64,000 bases of DNA. Source: Parahoeflea alexandrii. Lineage in GTDB: Bacteria > Pseudomonadota > Alphaproteobacteria > Rhizobiales > Rhizobiaceae. The stretch spans positions 868,001-932,000 of the forward strand of contig NZ_JAPWHB010000001.1 in assembly GCF_027214025.1 (NCBI RefSeq), read 5' to 3'. The number at the start of each line of letters is the position of its first letter. Position 1 is the stretch's first letter. Shown one piece after another: positions 28,766 to 36,899 of this stretch. The notes under the pieces were generated by a model, which made no database searches, was not told the DNA's origin, and saw only the letters and a program-made list of their open reading frames with translations. The position numbers and the translations under genes are program-made.

Positions 28766-29338
28766 TCACATGCCCTGCGGACCGCGGTTCATGGCGGCGA
28801 TGCCGGTGCGGCAGATCTCGACGAGGCCGAGCGGGCGCATGATCGAGATGAACTGTTCGATCTTGGAGACGCGGCCGGTGATCTCGAAGATGAAATGCTC
28901 GGTGTTGGCGTCGATCACCTGGGCGCGGAAGGCGTCGGCGAGCCGGAGCGCTTCGACCCGGTTGTCGCCGGTGCCCGTCACCTTGACCAGCGCCAGCTCG
29001 CGCTCGAGCGGCTTGTCATGGCCAAGCTCGGCGGAGCGCACGGTCAGGTCCACCACCCGGTGCACCGGCACGATGCGCTCGAGCTGCGACTTGATCTGCT
29101 CGAGCACGTTGGGCCTGGCGGTGGTGACGATGGTGATGCGCGACAGATGCGCCTCGTGCTCGGTTTCCGAGACCGTCAGGCTCTCGATGTTGTAGCCGCG
29201 GCCCGAGAACAGGCCGATGACCCGGGCAAGCACGCCCGGTTCGTTGTCGACCAGTACCGATAGCGTGTGGGTTTCCGGACGGGCGGTTTCGGCGGTCATG
29301 AAGTAGGCCGAACCGGTGGGTTGATGCTGAGCGTTCAT
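28766..29338 (-). CDS. ilvH: Acetolactate synthase small regulatory subunit
   Basis: This 190-residue regulatory subunit has an N-terminal ACT domain (HTLSVLVDNEPGVLARVIGLFSGRGYNIESL, split across residues 23-55) and the standard C-terminal ALS_ss domain. It gives valine feedback control to IlvI. It lies 27 bp downstream of ilvI in the attenuated operon. The first ATG adds about 20 residues before the ACT domain compared with short versions; an internal ATG at residue 14 is an alternative. Confidence 0.96.
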   Translation of the reverse strand: MNAQHQPTGSAYFMTAETARPETHTLSVLVDNEPGVLARVIGLFSGRGYNIESLTVSETEHEAHLSRITIVTTARPNVLEQIKSQLERIVPVHRVVDLTVRSAELGHDKPLERELALVKVTGTGDNRVEALRLADAFRAQVIDANTEHFIFEITGRVSKIEQFISIMRPLGLVEICRTGIAAMNRGPQGM

Positions 29339-29365
29339 GTATTCGGTTCCTGTAACGGGCGCGGC

Positions 29366-31141
29366 TCAGACGAGCGCGCGGCCCTTTGCATCGATGGCGT
29401 TGGCGACGGCTTCGTCGGAGGCTTCGTCGGGCAGCAGCATGTCGTTGTGCGCCTTGCCCGAGGGGATCATCGGGAAGCAGTTGGCGAGTGCCGCCACGCG
29501 GCAGTCGAAGATCACCGGCCCCTTGGTGTCGATCATCTTCATGATCGCATCGTCGAGATCGGCGGGCTTGTCGCAGCGGATGCCGGTGGCGCCATAGGCC
29601 TCGGCCAGCTTGACGAAATCGGGCATCGATTCCGTGTAGGAATGCGACAGCCGGTTGCCGTGCAGCAGCTGCTGCCACTGCCGAACCATTCCCATATACT
29701 GGTTGTTCAGGATGAAAATCTTGACCGGCAGCTCATACTGGACCGCACAGGACATTTCCTGGATGCACATCTGGATCGAGGCATCGCCCGCAATGTCGAT
29801 GACAAGGCTGTCGCGGTGCGCGACCTGAACGCCGATTGCCGCGGGGAAGCCGTAGCCCATGGTGCCGAGCCCGCCCGAGGTCATCCAGCGGTTGGGTTCC
29901 TCGAAGCCGTAGAACTGGGCCGCCCACATCTGGTGCTGGCCGACTTCGGTGGTGATGAACGTGTCGCGATCCTTGGTCAGCTCATAGAGCCGCTGGATGG
30001 CGTATTGCGGCATGATCACGTCCGGATTGGACGAATAGGCCAGCGAATTGCGGGTCTTCCAATTGGCAATCCGGGTCCACCAGTCGGCGAGCTGCGATCG
30101 GTCCGTCTTCTTCGAGGCACGCCACAGCCGCACCATGTCCTCGAGCACATGGCCGACATCGCCCAGGATGCCGATATCGGTGCGGACGATCTTGTTGATC
30201 GAGGACGGATCGATGTCGATGTGGATCTTCTTCGAGTTCGGCGAAAACGCATCGAGGCGGCCGGTGATACGGTCGTCGAAGCGGGCGCCGATGCAGACCA
30301 TGACATCGCAATCATGCATCGCCATGTTGGCCTCATAGGTGCCGTGCATGCCGAGCATGCCCATCCAGTTCTTGCCCGAGGCCGGGTAAGCGCCCAGACC
30401 CATCAGGGTCGAAGTGATCGGGAAACCGGTCAATTCGACCAGTTCGCGCAGCAACTGGCTCGCTTCGCGGCCGGAATTGATGACGCCGCCGCCCGAATAG
30501 ATGATCGGACGCTTGGCGGTCGCCATCAGCTCGATGGCCGCGCGGATCTTGTCGAGATCGCCCGAGACCTTGGGCTGGTAGCTCTTCTGCTCGATCACCG
30601 GCGACGGCGGGGTGTAGATGCCGGTGGCGAACTGGACATCCTTGGGGATGTCGACGACGACAGGACCGGGACGGCCGGTGGTGGCGATGCGGAAGGCCTC
30701 ATGGATGATGCGCGAAAGCTGGTTGACGTCCTTGACCAACCAGTTGTGCTTGGTGCAGGGCCGGGTGATGCCGACAGTGTCGCATTCCTGGAAGGCGTCG
30801 GAACCGATCAGCGAGGTCGGAACCTGGCCGCTGAGGCAGACGATGGGGATCGAATCCATCAGCGCGTCCTGGAGTGCCGTGACCACGTTGGTGGCGCCCG
30901 GCCCGGAGGTGACGAGAACGACACCCGGCTTGCCGGTGGAACGGGCATAGCCCTCGGCCATGTGGCCGGCGCCCTGCTCGTGGCGCACCAGAATGTGCTC
31001 AACATCCTCCTGCTGATGCAGTTCGTCATAGATCGGCAGAACCGCTCCGCCGGGATACCCGAAAATATGCTCGACGCCGTTGTCTTTCAGCGCCTGCAGA
31101 ACCATTTCTGCGCCTGTCATTTCCATTTGCTTGCCGGCCAT
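29366..31141 (-). CDS. ilvI: Acetolactate synthase large catalytic subunit
   Basis: This 591-residue ThDP enzyme forms acetolactate from pyruvate, the first common step of valine, leucine and isoleucine synthesis. Visible features are FGYPGGAVLPIYDEL, the catalytic glutamate in VRHEQGAGHMAEGYAR, and the ThDP motif GDASIQMCIQEMSCAVQYELPVKIFILNN (written across about 455-485). The start at 31141 has an AAGGGG site. It is preceded by a leader peptide, competing hairpins and a terminator, so expression should follow the charging of branched-chain tRNAs. Confidence 0.97.
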   Translation of the reverse strand: MAGKQMEMTGAEMVLQALKDNGVEHIFGYPGGAVLPIYDELHQQEDVEHILVRHEQGAGHMAEGYARSTGKPGVVLVTSGPGATNVVTALQDALMDSIPIVCLSGQVPTSLIGSDAFQECDTVGITRPCTKHNWLVKDVNQLSRIIHEAFRIATTGRPGPVVVDIPKDVQFATGIYTPPSPVIEQKSYQPKVSGDLDKIRAAIELMATAKRPIIYSGGGVINSGREASQLLRELVELTGFPITSTLMGLGAYPASGKNWMGMLGMHGTYEANMAMHDCDVMVCIGARFDDRITGRLDAFSPNSKKIHIDIDPSSINKIVRTDIGILGDVGHVLEDMVRLWRASKKTDRSQLADWWTRIANWKTRNSLAYSSNPDVIMPQYAIQRLYELTKDRDTFITTEVGQHQMWAAQFYGFEEPNRWMTSGGLGTMGYGFPAAIGVQVAHRDSLVIDIAGDASIQMCIQEMSCAVQYELPVKIFILNNQYMGMVRQWQQLLHGNRLSHSYTESMPDFVKLAEAYGATGIRCDKPADLDDAIMKMIDTKGPVIFDCRVAALANCFPMIPSGKAHNDMLLPDEASDEAVANAIDAKGRALV

Positions 31142-31171
31142 ATCGCCTGACCCCTTGTTCAGTCTGTTTGT

Positions 31172-31187
31172 CGGGCTCAATAGCCCG
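31172..31187 (-). other. Short hairpin between attenuator terminator and ilvI
   Basis: CGGGCT and AGCCCG form a 6-bp stem around a 4-base loop, 31 bp before ilvI. It may shield or position the ribosome site in read-through mRNA. Confidence 0.4.
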
Positions 31188-31198
31188 GTTTAAGCCAT

Positions 31199-31222
31199 AA
31201 AAAAAGGCCCCCGGAGGAGCCT
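31199..31222 (-). terminator. ilv attenuator terminator
   Basis: On the minus strand AGGCTCC pairs with GGGGCCT (one G-U) around TCCG, followed directly by seven T. It lies between the leader peptide stop and ilvI, so it ends transcription before the operon unless the upstream fold changes. Confidence 0.88.
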
Positions 31223-31228
31223 GTGTTT

Positions 31229-31277
31229 CGCGCATGGGAGCTTTCGCCGGGTGGCTACGCCACCCTGCCCATGCGCG
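31229..31277 (-). promoter_or_regulatory. ilv leader competing hairpin
   Basis: CGCGCATGGG (transcript side 31277-31268) pairs perfectly with CCCATGCGCG (31238-31229). It encloses an inner GGGTGGC-GTA-GCCACCC stem. It overlaps the end of the leader reading frame, so ribosome position decides whether it forms. Confidence 0.75.
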
Positions 31278-31311
31278 GTCCTACCACGAGAATGTTCGCG
31301 ATCTTGTTCAT
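31255..31311 (-). CDS. ilvL: ilv operon leader peptide (attenuator)
   Basis: This 18-residue frame reads MNKIANILVVGPRMGRVA. Its control codons are Ile, Ile, Leu, Val, Val, with another Val near the end, exactly the amino acids made by the downstream pathway. A GAGG site lies six bases before ATG. The stop is inside the stem-loop region that precedes the terminator, as in E. coli-type attenuators. Ribosome stalling at I-L-V codons when these tRNAs are uncharged would block the first hairpin and favour read-through into ilvI-ilvH. The reading frame, structures and terminator are all seen; the mechanism is inferred. Confidence 0.9.
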   Translation of the reverse strand: MNKIANILVVGPRMGRVA

Positions 31312-31347
31312 GCTTTACCTCGTACCGCCTCGCAAACCCCGCGTCAA

Positions 31348-31376
31348 TTGATAATTTGTCAGAAAACCGGTGCCAA
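31348..31376 (-). promoter_or_regulatory. Probable ilv leader promoter
   Basis: TTGGCA (31371-31376) and TATCAA (31348-31353) are 17 bp apart, placing the transcript start about 30 bp before the leader ATG. An alternative TTGACG at 31342-31347 has a poorer -10. Confidence 0.5.
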
Positions 31377-31437
31377 AACCCTCCGTTCCCGGGAGGCCGC
31401 AACTCCCCATTAACCGGGCGATGCGATAGTGGCGGCA

Positions 31438-33453
31438 ATGAACAGTGAACAGAGCACAGACAACAAAATCACATCACCGGCTTCGGACGAGGAGGACGGG
31501 CGCGCGCGCCGTGGCACCTACCCGGCCGGAAACCGGCTGATGGGCCGTGTGGTTGGCTGCTCCGGCTCCAAGGCGACGGTCAGCGCGATTGCCGGCAAGG
31601 ACGGCAATGGTCTGGCCGAGCTATGGTCGGTGGGACGGCTGATCTCGATCAGCGTCGGCGACAACCGGGTGGTGGCGCTTGTCTGCTCGATGGAGACCGC
31701 AACCACCGCATGGTCTGAATCCGACGAAAACATCATGCACATCGATGTCGAGCTGGTTGGCGAGATCCGTACCGGCGTGAGCGGAAAGCCCGAATTCAGC
31801 GCCGGCATCACCCAGTATCCCTATCTCGGCGCGGTGGCCCACCGCATGCGCTCCTCGGATCTCGCGATCATCTACGACCCGGGCGTCAGCGACACGGCGG
31901 TGATCGGCAAGCTGACCCAGGACACCTCGCTGGGCGCGCTCATTCACATTCCGTCGCTTTTGTCGCGGCACTTCGCCGTTGTCGGCACCACCGGCGTGGG
32001 TAAGACCACGGCGGTGACGCTGCTGCTCAACAAGGCGCTGATCGCCGACCCCTCGCTCAGGGTGCTCATTCTCGATCCGCACAACGAGTTCGCGGCAGCC
32101 TTTCCCAACAAGTCGGTGGTCATCGACACCGATACACTGGACTTGCCGTTCTGGCTGTTCAAGCTCGAGGAATTCACCGAAGTGCTGTTCCGGGGGCGGC
32201 CGGCGATCGCCGAAGAGATCGACGTGCTGCGCGACCTGATCCCGGAAGCCAAGCGGATGTTCAAGGGTACCACCGACACAACGCTGATCCGCCGCGGGCC
32301 GGAAAAATCGTCGCTGACGGCGGATACGCCGGTTCCCTACCGCGTGGCCGACCTGCTGGCATTGATCGACGAGCGCATCGGCAAGCTGGAAGGCCGGGCG
32401 GAAAAGCCGCACCTGCGGTCGCTCAAGGTGAGGATCCAGGCCGCGATCAACGATCCGCGTTATGAATTCATGTTCTCATCGAACACGATCCACGACACCA
32501 TCCTGACCACCATCAGCCACATCTTCCGGATTCCCGGAGAAGGCAAGCCGGTGACCACGTTCCAGCTGGCGGGCATCCCGTCCGAGGTGGTCAACTCCGT
32601 GGCTTCCATCCTGTGCCGCATGGCTTTCGAAATCGCGCTGTGGAGCGCGGGCGGCGTGCGGATTCTGGTGGTCTGCGAGGAAGCTCACCGCTACGTGCCG
32701 GCCGATCCGAAGCTCGGTTTCTTCCCGACGCGCCAGGCGATTTCGCGTATCGCCAAGGAGGGCCGCAAATACGGCGTCAGCCTCGGCGTGATCACCCAGC
32801 GCCCGGGCGAACTCGACCCGACCATCCTGTCGCAGTGCTCGACCGTGTTCGCCATGCGGCTGTCCAACGACCGCGACCAGGACATCATCCGGTCTGCCAT
32901 TCCCGATTCGTCGGCCTCGACAATGAGCTTCCTGTCATCGATCGGCAACGGCGAAGCCATTGCCTTTGGCGAAGCGGTGGCAGTGCCGATGCGCATGGTG
33001 TTCGAACGGGTCTCGGAGGCGGTACTGCCGCGCGCCAATTCGGGTCTGCAGCCGGTTCACCGGGGCGATCCGAACACTGTCGACCTGGGCAAGATCGTCA
33101 TGCGGATGCGCCATATCGATGAAACCGCCAAGACCTTTGCGCCTGCAGCAGAGCCGGCCCGGCCGCAGCCGGGCTCGTTCAGGCCGCAAATGCCATCGAT
33201 CGATCCGACCGAGGAATTCGGCGCCGCAGCGCCAATGCGCCGCGCCACCGATGGCTTTCCCGGTGCAACGACACCGGATCAGGCCTATGCCGGTCATGCC
33301 GCCGACCGGGGCACGGACTACCGTCCGGCCGCTCCGGCAGCACACAGCGCCGACAGGAACCCGGAATACCGTCCGGCTGCACCGCGTCCCGAACTCAATT
33401 CACTCCGTTCCAGCCTGTTGAAAAAGCCGCTCTCCTCACTGCTCAAGGACTGA
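31438..33453 (+). CDS. HerA-like DUF87 ATPase
   Basis: This 671-residue protein has an N-terminal HAS-barrel-like region (about 30-150), then the RecA-like ATPase of the FtsK-HerA superfamily with Walker A VGTTGVGKTTAV near residue 185. Walker B is ILVVCEEAHRYVP near 400, and the arginine-finger region is QRPGELDPTIL. The C-terminal 110 residues are Pro/Ala-rich and contain [DE]YRPAAP twice, so the tail is probably disordered. HerA pumps DNA in hexamers with NurA or with Sir2/defence nucleases. None of these partners is adjacent. It is divergent from the ilv leader. Confidence 0.88.
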   Translation: MNSEQSTDNKITSPASDEEDGRARRGTYPAGNRLMGRVVGCSGSKATVSAIAGKDGNGLAELWSVGRLISISVGDNRVVALVCSMETATTAWSESDENIMHIDVELVGEIRTGVSGKPEFSAGITQYPYLGAVAHRMRSSDLAIIYDPGVSDTAVIGKLTQDTSLGALIHIPSLLSRHFAVVGTTGVGKTTAVTLLLNKALIADPSLRVLILDPHNEFAAAFPNKSVVIDTDTLDLPFWLFKLEEFTEVLFRGRPAIAEEIDVLRDLIPEAKRMFKGTTDTTLIRRGPEKSSLTADTPVPYRVADLLALIDERIGKLEGRAEKPHLRSLKVRIQAAINDPRYEFMFSSNTIHDTILTTISHIFRIPGEGKPVTTFQLAGIPSEVVNSVASILCRMAFEIALWSAGGVRILVVCEEAHRYVPADPKLGFFPTRQAISRIAKEGRKYGVSLGVITQRPGELDPTILSQCSTVFAMRLSNDRDQDIIRSAIPDSSASTMSFLSSIGNGEAIAFGEAVAVPMRMVFERVSEAVLPRANSGLQPVHRGDPNTVDLGKIVMRMRHIDETAKTFAPAAEPARPQPGSFRPQMPSIDPTEEFGAAAPMRRATDGFPGATTPDQAYAGHAADRGTDYRPAAPAAHSADRNPEYRPAAPRPELNSLRSSLLKKPLSSLLKD

Positions 33454-33589
33454 CGCCACGCGTCTCCCCTGCCCGGGCAGATTTAGGCGCACACAAGGTC
33501 GAGCAGCCGGGCTTTCCATGGTCCGAACCCGATTGCCTCCCGGCAATCGCCTCAGGCCCTGTCGCGATGCGTTTTGAGATGTCAGCCTG

Positions 33590-34363
33590 TCAGGCGGCGC
33601 AAACGCGATTGCGGCCCTTGCGCTTGGCTTCGTAGAGCTGCTTGTCGGCGCGGCGGTAGAGTTCCTCGCCGCTCTCGGCACCATCCCAGATCGCCAGACC
33701 GGCACTGACCGTGACCTTCAGCGTCACGTTGCCGTTGACGATCCTGAGCTCGGAAACAGCCTGACGGATGCGGTCGGACAGGCTGTAGAGCTGGCTTTCG
33801 GTGATGTTGGGCGACAGGATCGCGAATTCCTCGCCTCCAAGGCGGGCGAGAACATCGTGATAACGGGTGAAAACCTTCAGGCACTCGGCGACCTGGCGCA
33901 GGACCTCGTCGCCGACATCGTGGCCATGGGTGTCGTTGACCTTCTTGAAATGATCGAGATCGAGGATGACCATGCCGATCGGCTTCTTGATCTGTCCGAA
34001 CGCAACCAGATATTCGGCCAGTGCCTCGTCGAAATAGCGGCGGTTGTACATGCCGGTCAGACCGTCGGTGACGGCCGCGTGCTCCAGCGTCAGGGAGCGA
34101 ACCGACAGGGATTCGGTCATGCGCTGGAACTTGCCGCGCTCGCGCAGGCTGCGCGACATGATCGGCAGCACCAGCAGGCAGCCGCATGCCACCGACAGGG
34201 CTGCCAGGACAGCGCTCATGAAAGCAAAGCTCGCGGCAGTTTCCACGCCGCCGACCACGACCCCGCCCGTCGCGGCGGAGTAGGCCGCCCACGAGAAGAG
34301 CCCGCCGATGGCGACGAGCACTGTCAGCAGAAGAAAGAACAGTTCAGCCTTGTGAAAACGCAT
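33590..34363 (-). CDS. Membrane-anchored GGDEF diguanylate cyclase
   Basis: This 257-residue protein has two N-terminal membrane helices (about 6-30 and 45-68), a short coiled linker and a GGDEF domain. The active site is GGEEF, with LDLDHFKKVND and an intact inhibitory site RYHD five residues before it. It should make cyclic di-GMP at the membrane, with no large sensor domain. The start at 34363 begins directly before the first helix. Confidence 0.93.
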   Translation of the reverse strand: MRFHKAELFFLLLTVLVAIGGLFSWAAYSAATGGVVVGGVETAASFAFMSAVLAALSVACGCLLVLPIMSRSLRERGKFQRMTESLSVRSLTLEHAAVTDGLTGMYNRRYFDEALAEYLVAFGQIKKPIGMVILDLDHFKKVNDTHGHDVGDEVLRQVAECLKVFTRYHDVLARLGGEEFAILSPNITESQLYSLSDRIRQAVSELRIVNGNVTLKVTVSAGLAIWDGAESGEELYRRADKQLYEAKRKGRNRVCAA

Positions 34364-34467
34364 TGTCCCAACAGATACCAGCAATCGTGGTGCAAAGATT
34401 AGCGTGAACCCCTTATGTTTCGTTTAACGAAGAGCCGGGCGGAGCAAGGGGGAGAACTATTTTTGCC

Positions 34468-35367
34468 TTACGGCACCATTCTTTCCCATTCGTCGCCGAG
34501 CTGATTGCGGAACCAGGTCATCTGGCGCTTGGCGTATTGCCTTGTGGCGGTGCTTGCCAGTTCGACGGCCCGCTCAAGCGAATGAAGGCCGGCGAGATAA
34601 TCGGCGAGCTGGCTCACGCCAATGGCCTTCATCGCCGGATGCTGGGGCGGTATGCCGAGCCCTATCAAGTGCCTGACCTCATCGAGCGCGCCCTCGTCGA
34701 CCATCCGGCCAAAGCGCTGATTGATCCGCGCATGCAACAGCGGCCTTTCAGGTTCGAGCACGATGCAGCGGGCGCTGAGCGGATCGACGATTTTCGCGCC
34801 GCCGCGTCCCTGGAACTCGATGATCGACCTGCCGGTGGTGCGGACCACCTCAAGCGCGCGCAGGATGCGTTGCCGGTCGGCCGGACGAAGCCGCTCCCCC
34901 ATGGCGGGATCGAGCCTGGCAAGCTCGACATGCAGCGCCTCGACCCCTTCCGTTTCCAGCCGGGCGCGCAGTTCGTTGCGGATGGGGTCGGGAATGGCCG
35001 GCATGTCGGACAGGCCGCCGGTGAGCGCGCGGAAATAGAGCCCGGTGCCGCCGACGATCACCGGAAGAGCGCCGCGCGCCCGGATGGCGGCAATCGCCTC
35101 GGTGGCCTGATCCAGCCAGATGCCGGTGGAATAGGCGGTATCGGGCGGCACGTGGCCGTAGAGATGGTGCGGCACCTCGGCGAGATCGGCGGCATCGGGG
35201 CGCGCGGTCAGCCGGTCGAGCACCCCGTAGACCTGCATCGAATCCGCGTTGACGATCTCGCCGCCGAGTTCGCGCGCCATCTCGACCGCCAGCGCGGACT
35301 TGCCGCTGGCGGTCGGCCCGGCTATCAGAAGCGCCGAGAGATCCTGTCGCTGGAGTTTGTGTTCCAT
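34468..35367 (-). CDS. miaA: tRNA dimethylallyltransferase
   Basis: This 299-residue enzyme adds a dimethylallyl group to A37 of tRNAs reading UNN codons. It has the P-loop LIAGPTASGKSALA at residues 14-27, VNADSMQVY, VGGTGLYFRAL and RQYAKRQMTWFRNQ. The only ATG near the P-loop is at 35367; it overlaps the serB start codon on the other strand by two bases inside CCATGG. Its promoter must therefore lie inside serB, if this start is right. Confidence 0.94.
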   Translation of the reverse strand: MEHKLQRQDLSALLIAGPTASGKSALAVEMARELGGEIVNADSMQVYGVLDRLTARPDAADLAEVPHHLYGHVPPDTAYSTGIWLDQATEAIAAIRARGALPVIVGGTGLYFRALTGGLSDMPAIPDPIRNELRARLETEGVEALHVELARLDPAMGERLRPADRQRILRALEVVRTTGRSIIEFQGRGGAKIVDPLSARCIVLEPERPLLHARINQRFGRMVDEGALDEVRHLIGLGIPPQHPAMKAIGVSQLADYLAGLHSLERAVELASTATRQYAKRQMTWFRNQLGDEWERMVP

Positions 35368-36256
35368 GGCCCTCGTTGCCACGCTTGTCGCCAATCCGTC
35401 AAATCCTGTTCTTGCGCCGGCGCTCGGCGAAGCCGCGTTCAACGCCGTTGACGGCGCCGGTCTCTACTGGCTTGCCGATGGTATTGCCTGCGACATAGCG
35501 CTCAAGGATGGCGTGGCGGCGGAACGCGCGCTCGGCCAGATCAGGGCCGTGATCGGCGACCTGCCGGTCGACGCCGCAGTGCAGATCGCCGAGACCCGGC
35601 GCAAGAAGATCCTGATCGCCGACATGGATTCGACCATGATCGGCCAGGAGTGCATCGACGAGCTGGCCGCCGAAGTCGGGCTCAAGGACAAGGTCTCGGA
35701 CATCACCGCGCGGGCGATGAACGGCGAGATCGCGTTCGAGCCGGCGCTGAGGGAGCGGGTGGCCCTGCTCAAGGGCCTGCCCGTCGAGGTGATCGCCCAG
35801 GTGATCGACAGCCGCATCACGCTGACGCCGGGCGGCCGCGAACTGGTCGCAACCATGCGCGCCAACGGCCATTACACGGCGCTCGTTTCGGGCGGTTTCA
35901 CCTCGTTCACCTCCGTCGTCGCGGCCATGATCGGCTTTGACGAAAACCGCGCCAATATTCTCGAAAGCGAGAACGGCGTGCTCTCGGGCGCGGTGCGCGA
36001 ACCGATTCTCGGCAAGCAGGCCAAGGTCGACGCGCTGGAGGAGATTGCCGCCCGGCTCGATCTCGACCCGTCCGATGCCATCGCGGTCGGCGACGGAGCC
36101 AATGATCTCGGCATGCTCTCGCGCGCCGGCTCCGGCGTGGCGCTGCACGCCAAGCCATCGGTGGCGGCGCAGGCCGATATCCGCATCGATCACGGCGACC
36201 TGACGGCGCTGCTCTACCTGCAGGGCTACCGGCGAACCGATTTCGTCACCTCATGA
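35366..36256 (+). CDS. serB: Phosphoserine phosphatase
   Basis: This 296-residue HAD phosphatase completes serine synthesis. The N-terminal 80 residues are the ACT-like region of proteobacterial SerB. The catalytic motif is ADMDSTMIGQECIDELA, with SGGFTSFT and GDGANDLGML downstream. MALVATLVANPSNPVL is the usual rhizobial N-terminus, which supports the start at 35366. The stop overlaps the next start (ATGA), linking it to a GNAT acetyltransferase. Confidence 0.95.
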   Translation: MALVATLVANPSNPVLAPALGEAAFNAVDGAGLYWLADGIACDIALKDGVAAERALGQIRAVIGDLPVDAAVQIAETRRKKILIADMDSTMIGQECIDELAAEVGLKDKVSDITARAMNGEIAFEPALRERVALLKGLPVEVIAQVIDSRITLTPGGRELVATMRANGHYTALVSGGFTSFTSVVAAMIGFDENRANILESENGVLSGAVREPILGKQAKVDALEEIAARLDLDPSDAIAVGDGANDLGMLSRAGSGVALHAKPSVAAQADIRIDHGDLTALLYLQGYRRTDFVTS

Positions 36257-36807
36257 TGCCGCTCAGGACAGAGCGCCTGATCCTGCGCAACTGGGAAGAG
36301 CGCGACCGGGAGCTGTTTCACCGGATCAATTCCGACGAGCGGGTGATGGAGTTCTTCGTCATGCGGCGAAATCGCGCGGAATCGGATGCGATGATGGACT
36401 GGATCGCCGCCGGGATAGACCGCAACGGCTTCGGATTTGCCGCGGTCGAACTTGCCGAAAGCGGAGACGTCGCGGGATTTTGCGGGCTGCACCTCACCAA
36501 CGGCATCCCCGGCGTGGCCGACGGCAGCATTGAAATCGGCTGGAGGTTTGCACCGCAATTCTGGGGCAAGGGCATCGCCACCGAAGCCGCGCGGGCCTGG
36601 CGCGATTTCGGTTTCGACGATCTTGGCCTCGAGCGGATCATCAGCTTCGCCGTTGCCGGCAATCATCGCTCGACCGCAGTGATGCGGCGGATCGGCATGA
36701 CGGCCCGGCCGGAGCTCTATTTCGACCATCCGAATGTGCCGGACACCCATCCGGAGCTCATCCGGCATGTGCTTTACGAGATGCTGCCGGGCGATCCGCG
36801 CCGCTAA
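36253..36807 (+). CDS. GNAT family N-acetyltransferase (RimJ/RimL-like)
   Basis: This 184-residue acetyltransferase begins LRTERLILRNWEERDRELFHRIN, as in the RimJ/RimL branch. The acetyl-CoA loop is in IGWRFAPQFWGKGIATEAARAW, with NHRSTAVMRRIGM near the end. It acetylates a protein N-terminus, amino acid or small amine; the target is unknown. It is translationally coupled to serB, suggesting co-expression rather than shared chemistry. Confidence 0.9.
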   Translation: MMPLRTERLILRNWEERDRELFHRINSDERVMEFFVMRRNRAESDAMMDWIAAGIDRNGFGFAAVELAESGDVAGFCGLHLTNGIPGVADGSIEIGWRFAPQFWGKGIATEAARAWRDFGFDDLGLERIISFAVAGNHRSTAVMRRIGMTARPELYFDHPNVPDTHPELIRHVLYEMLPGDPRR

Positions 36808-36899
36808 TGCCCCTACCCCCGGCCCGGCGGTTCATCGGCCAAGAACCGGTGCCGGTCCGGAGAGTGTTCTGGATGCCGCTGCGGCGCGCGACATCCGTC

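Noticed and set aside
29267-31150. 627-codon plus-strand frame opposite ilvI-ilvH
   Set aside because: It mirrors highly conserved acetolactate synthase coding DNA and shows no independent ribosome site or motif.
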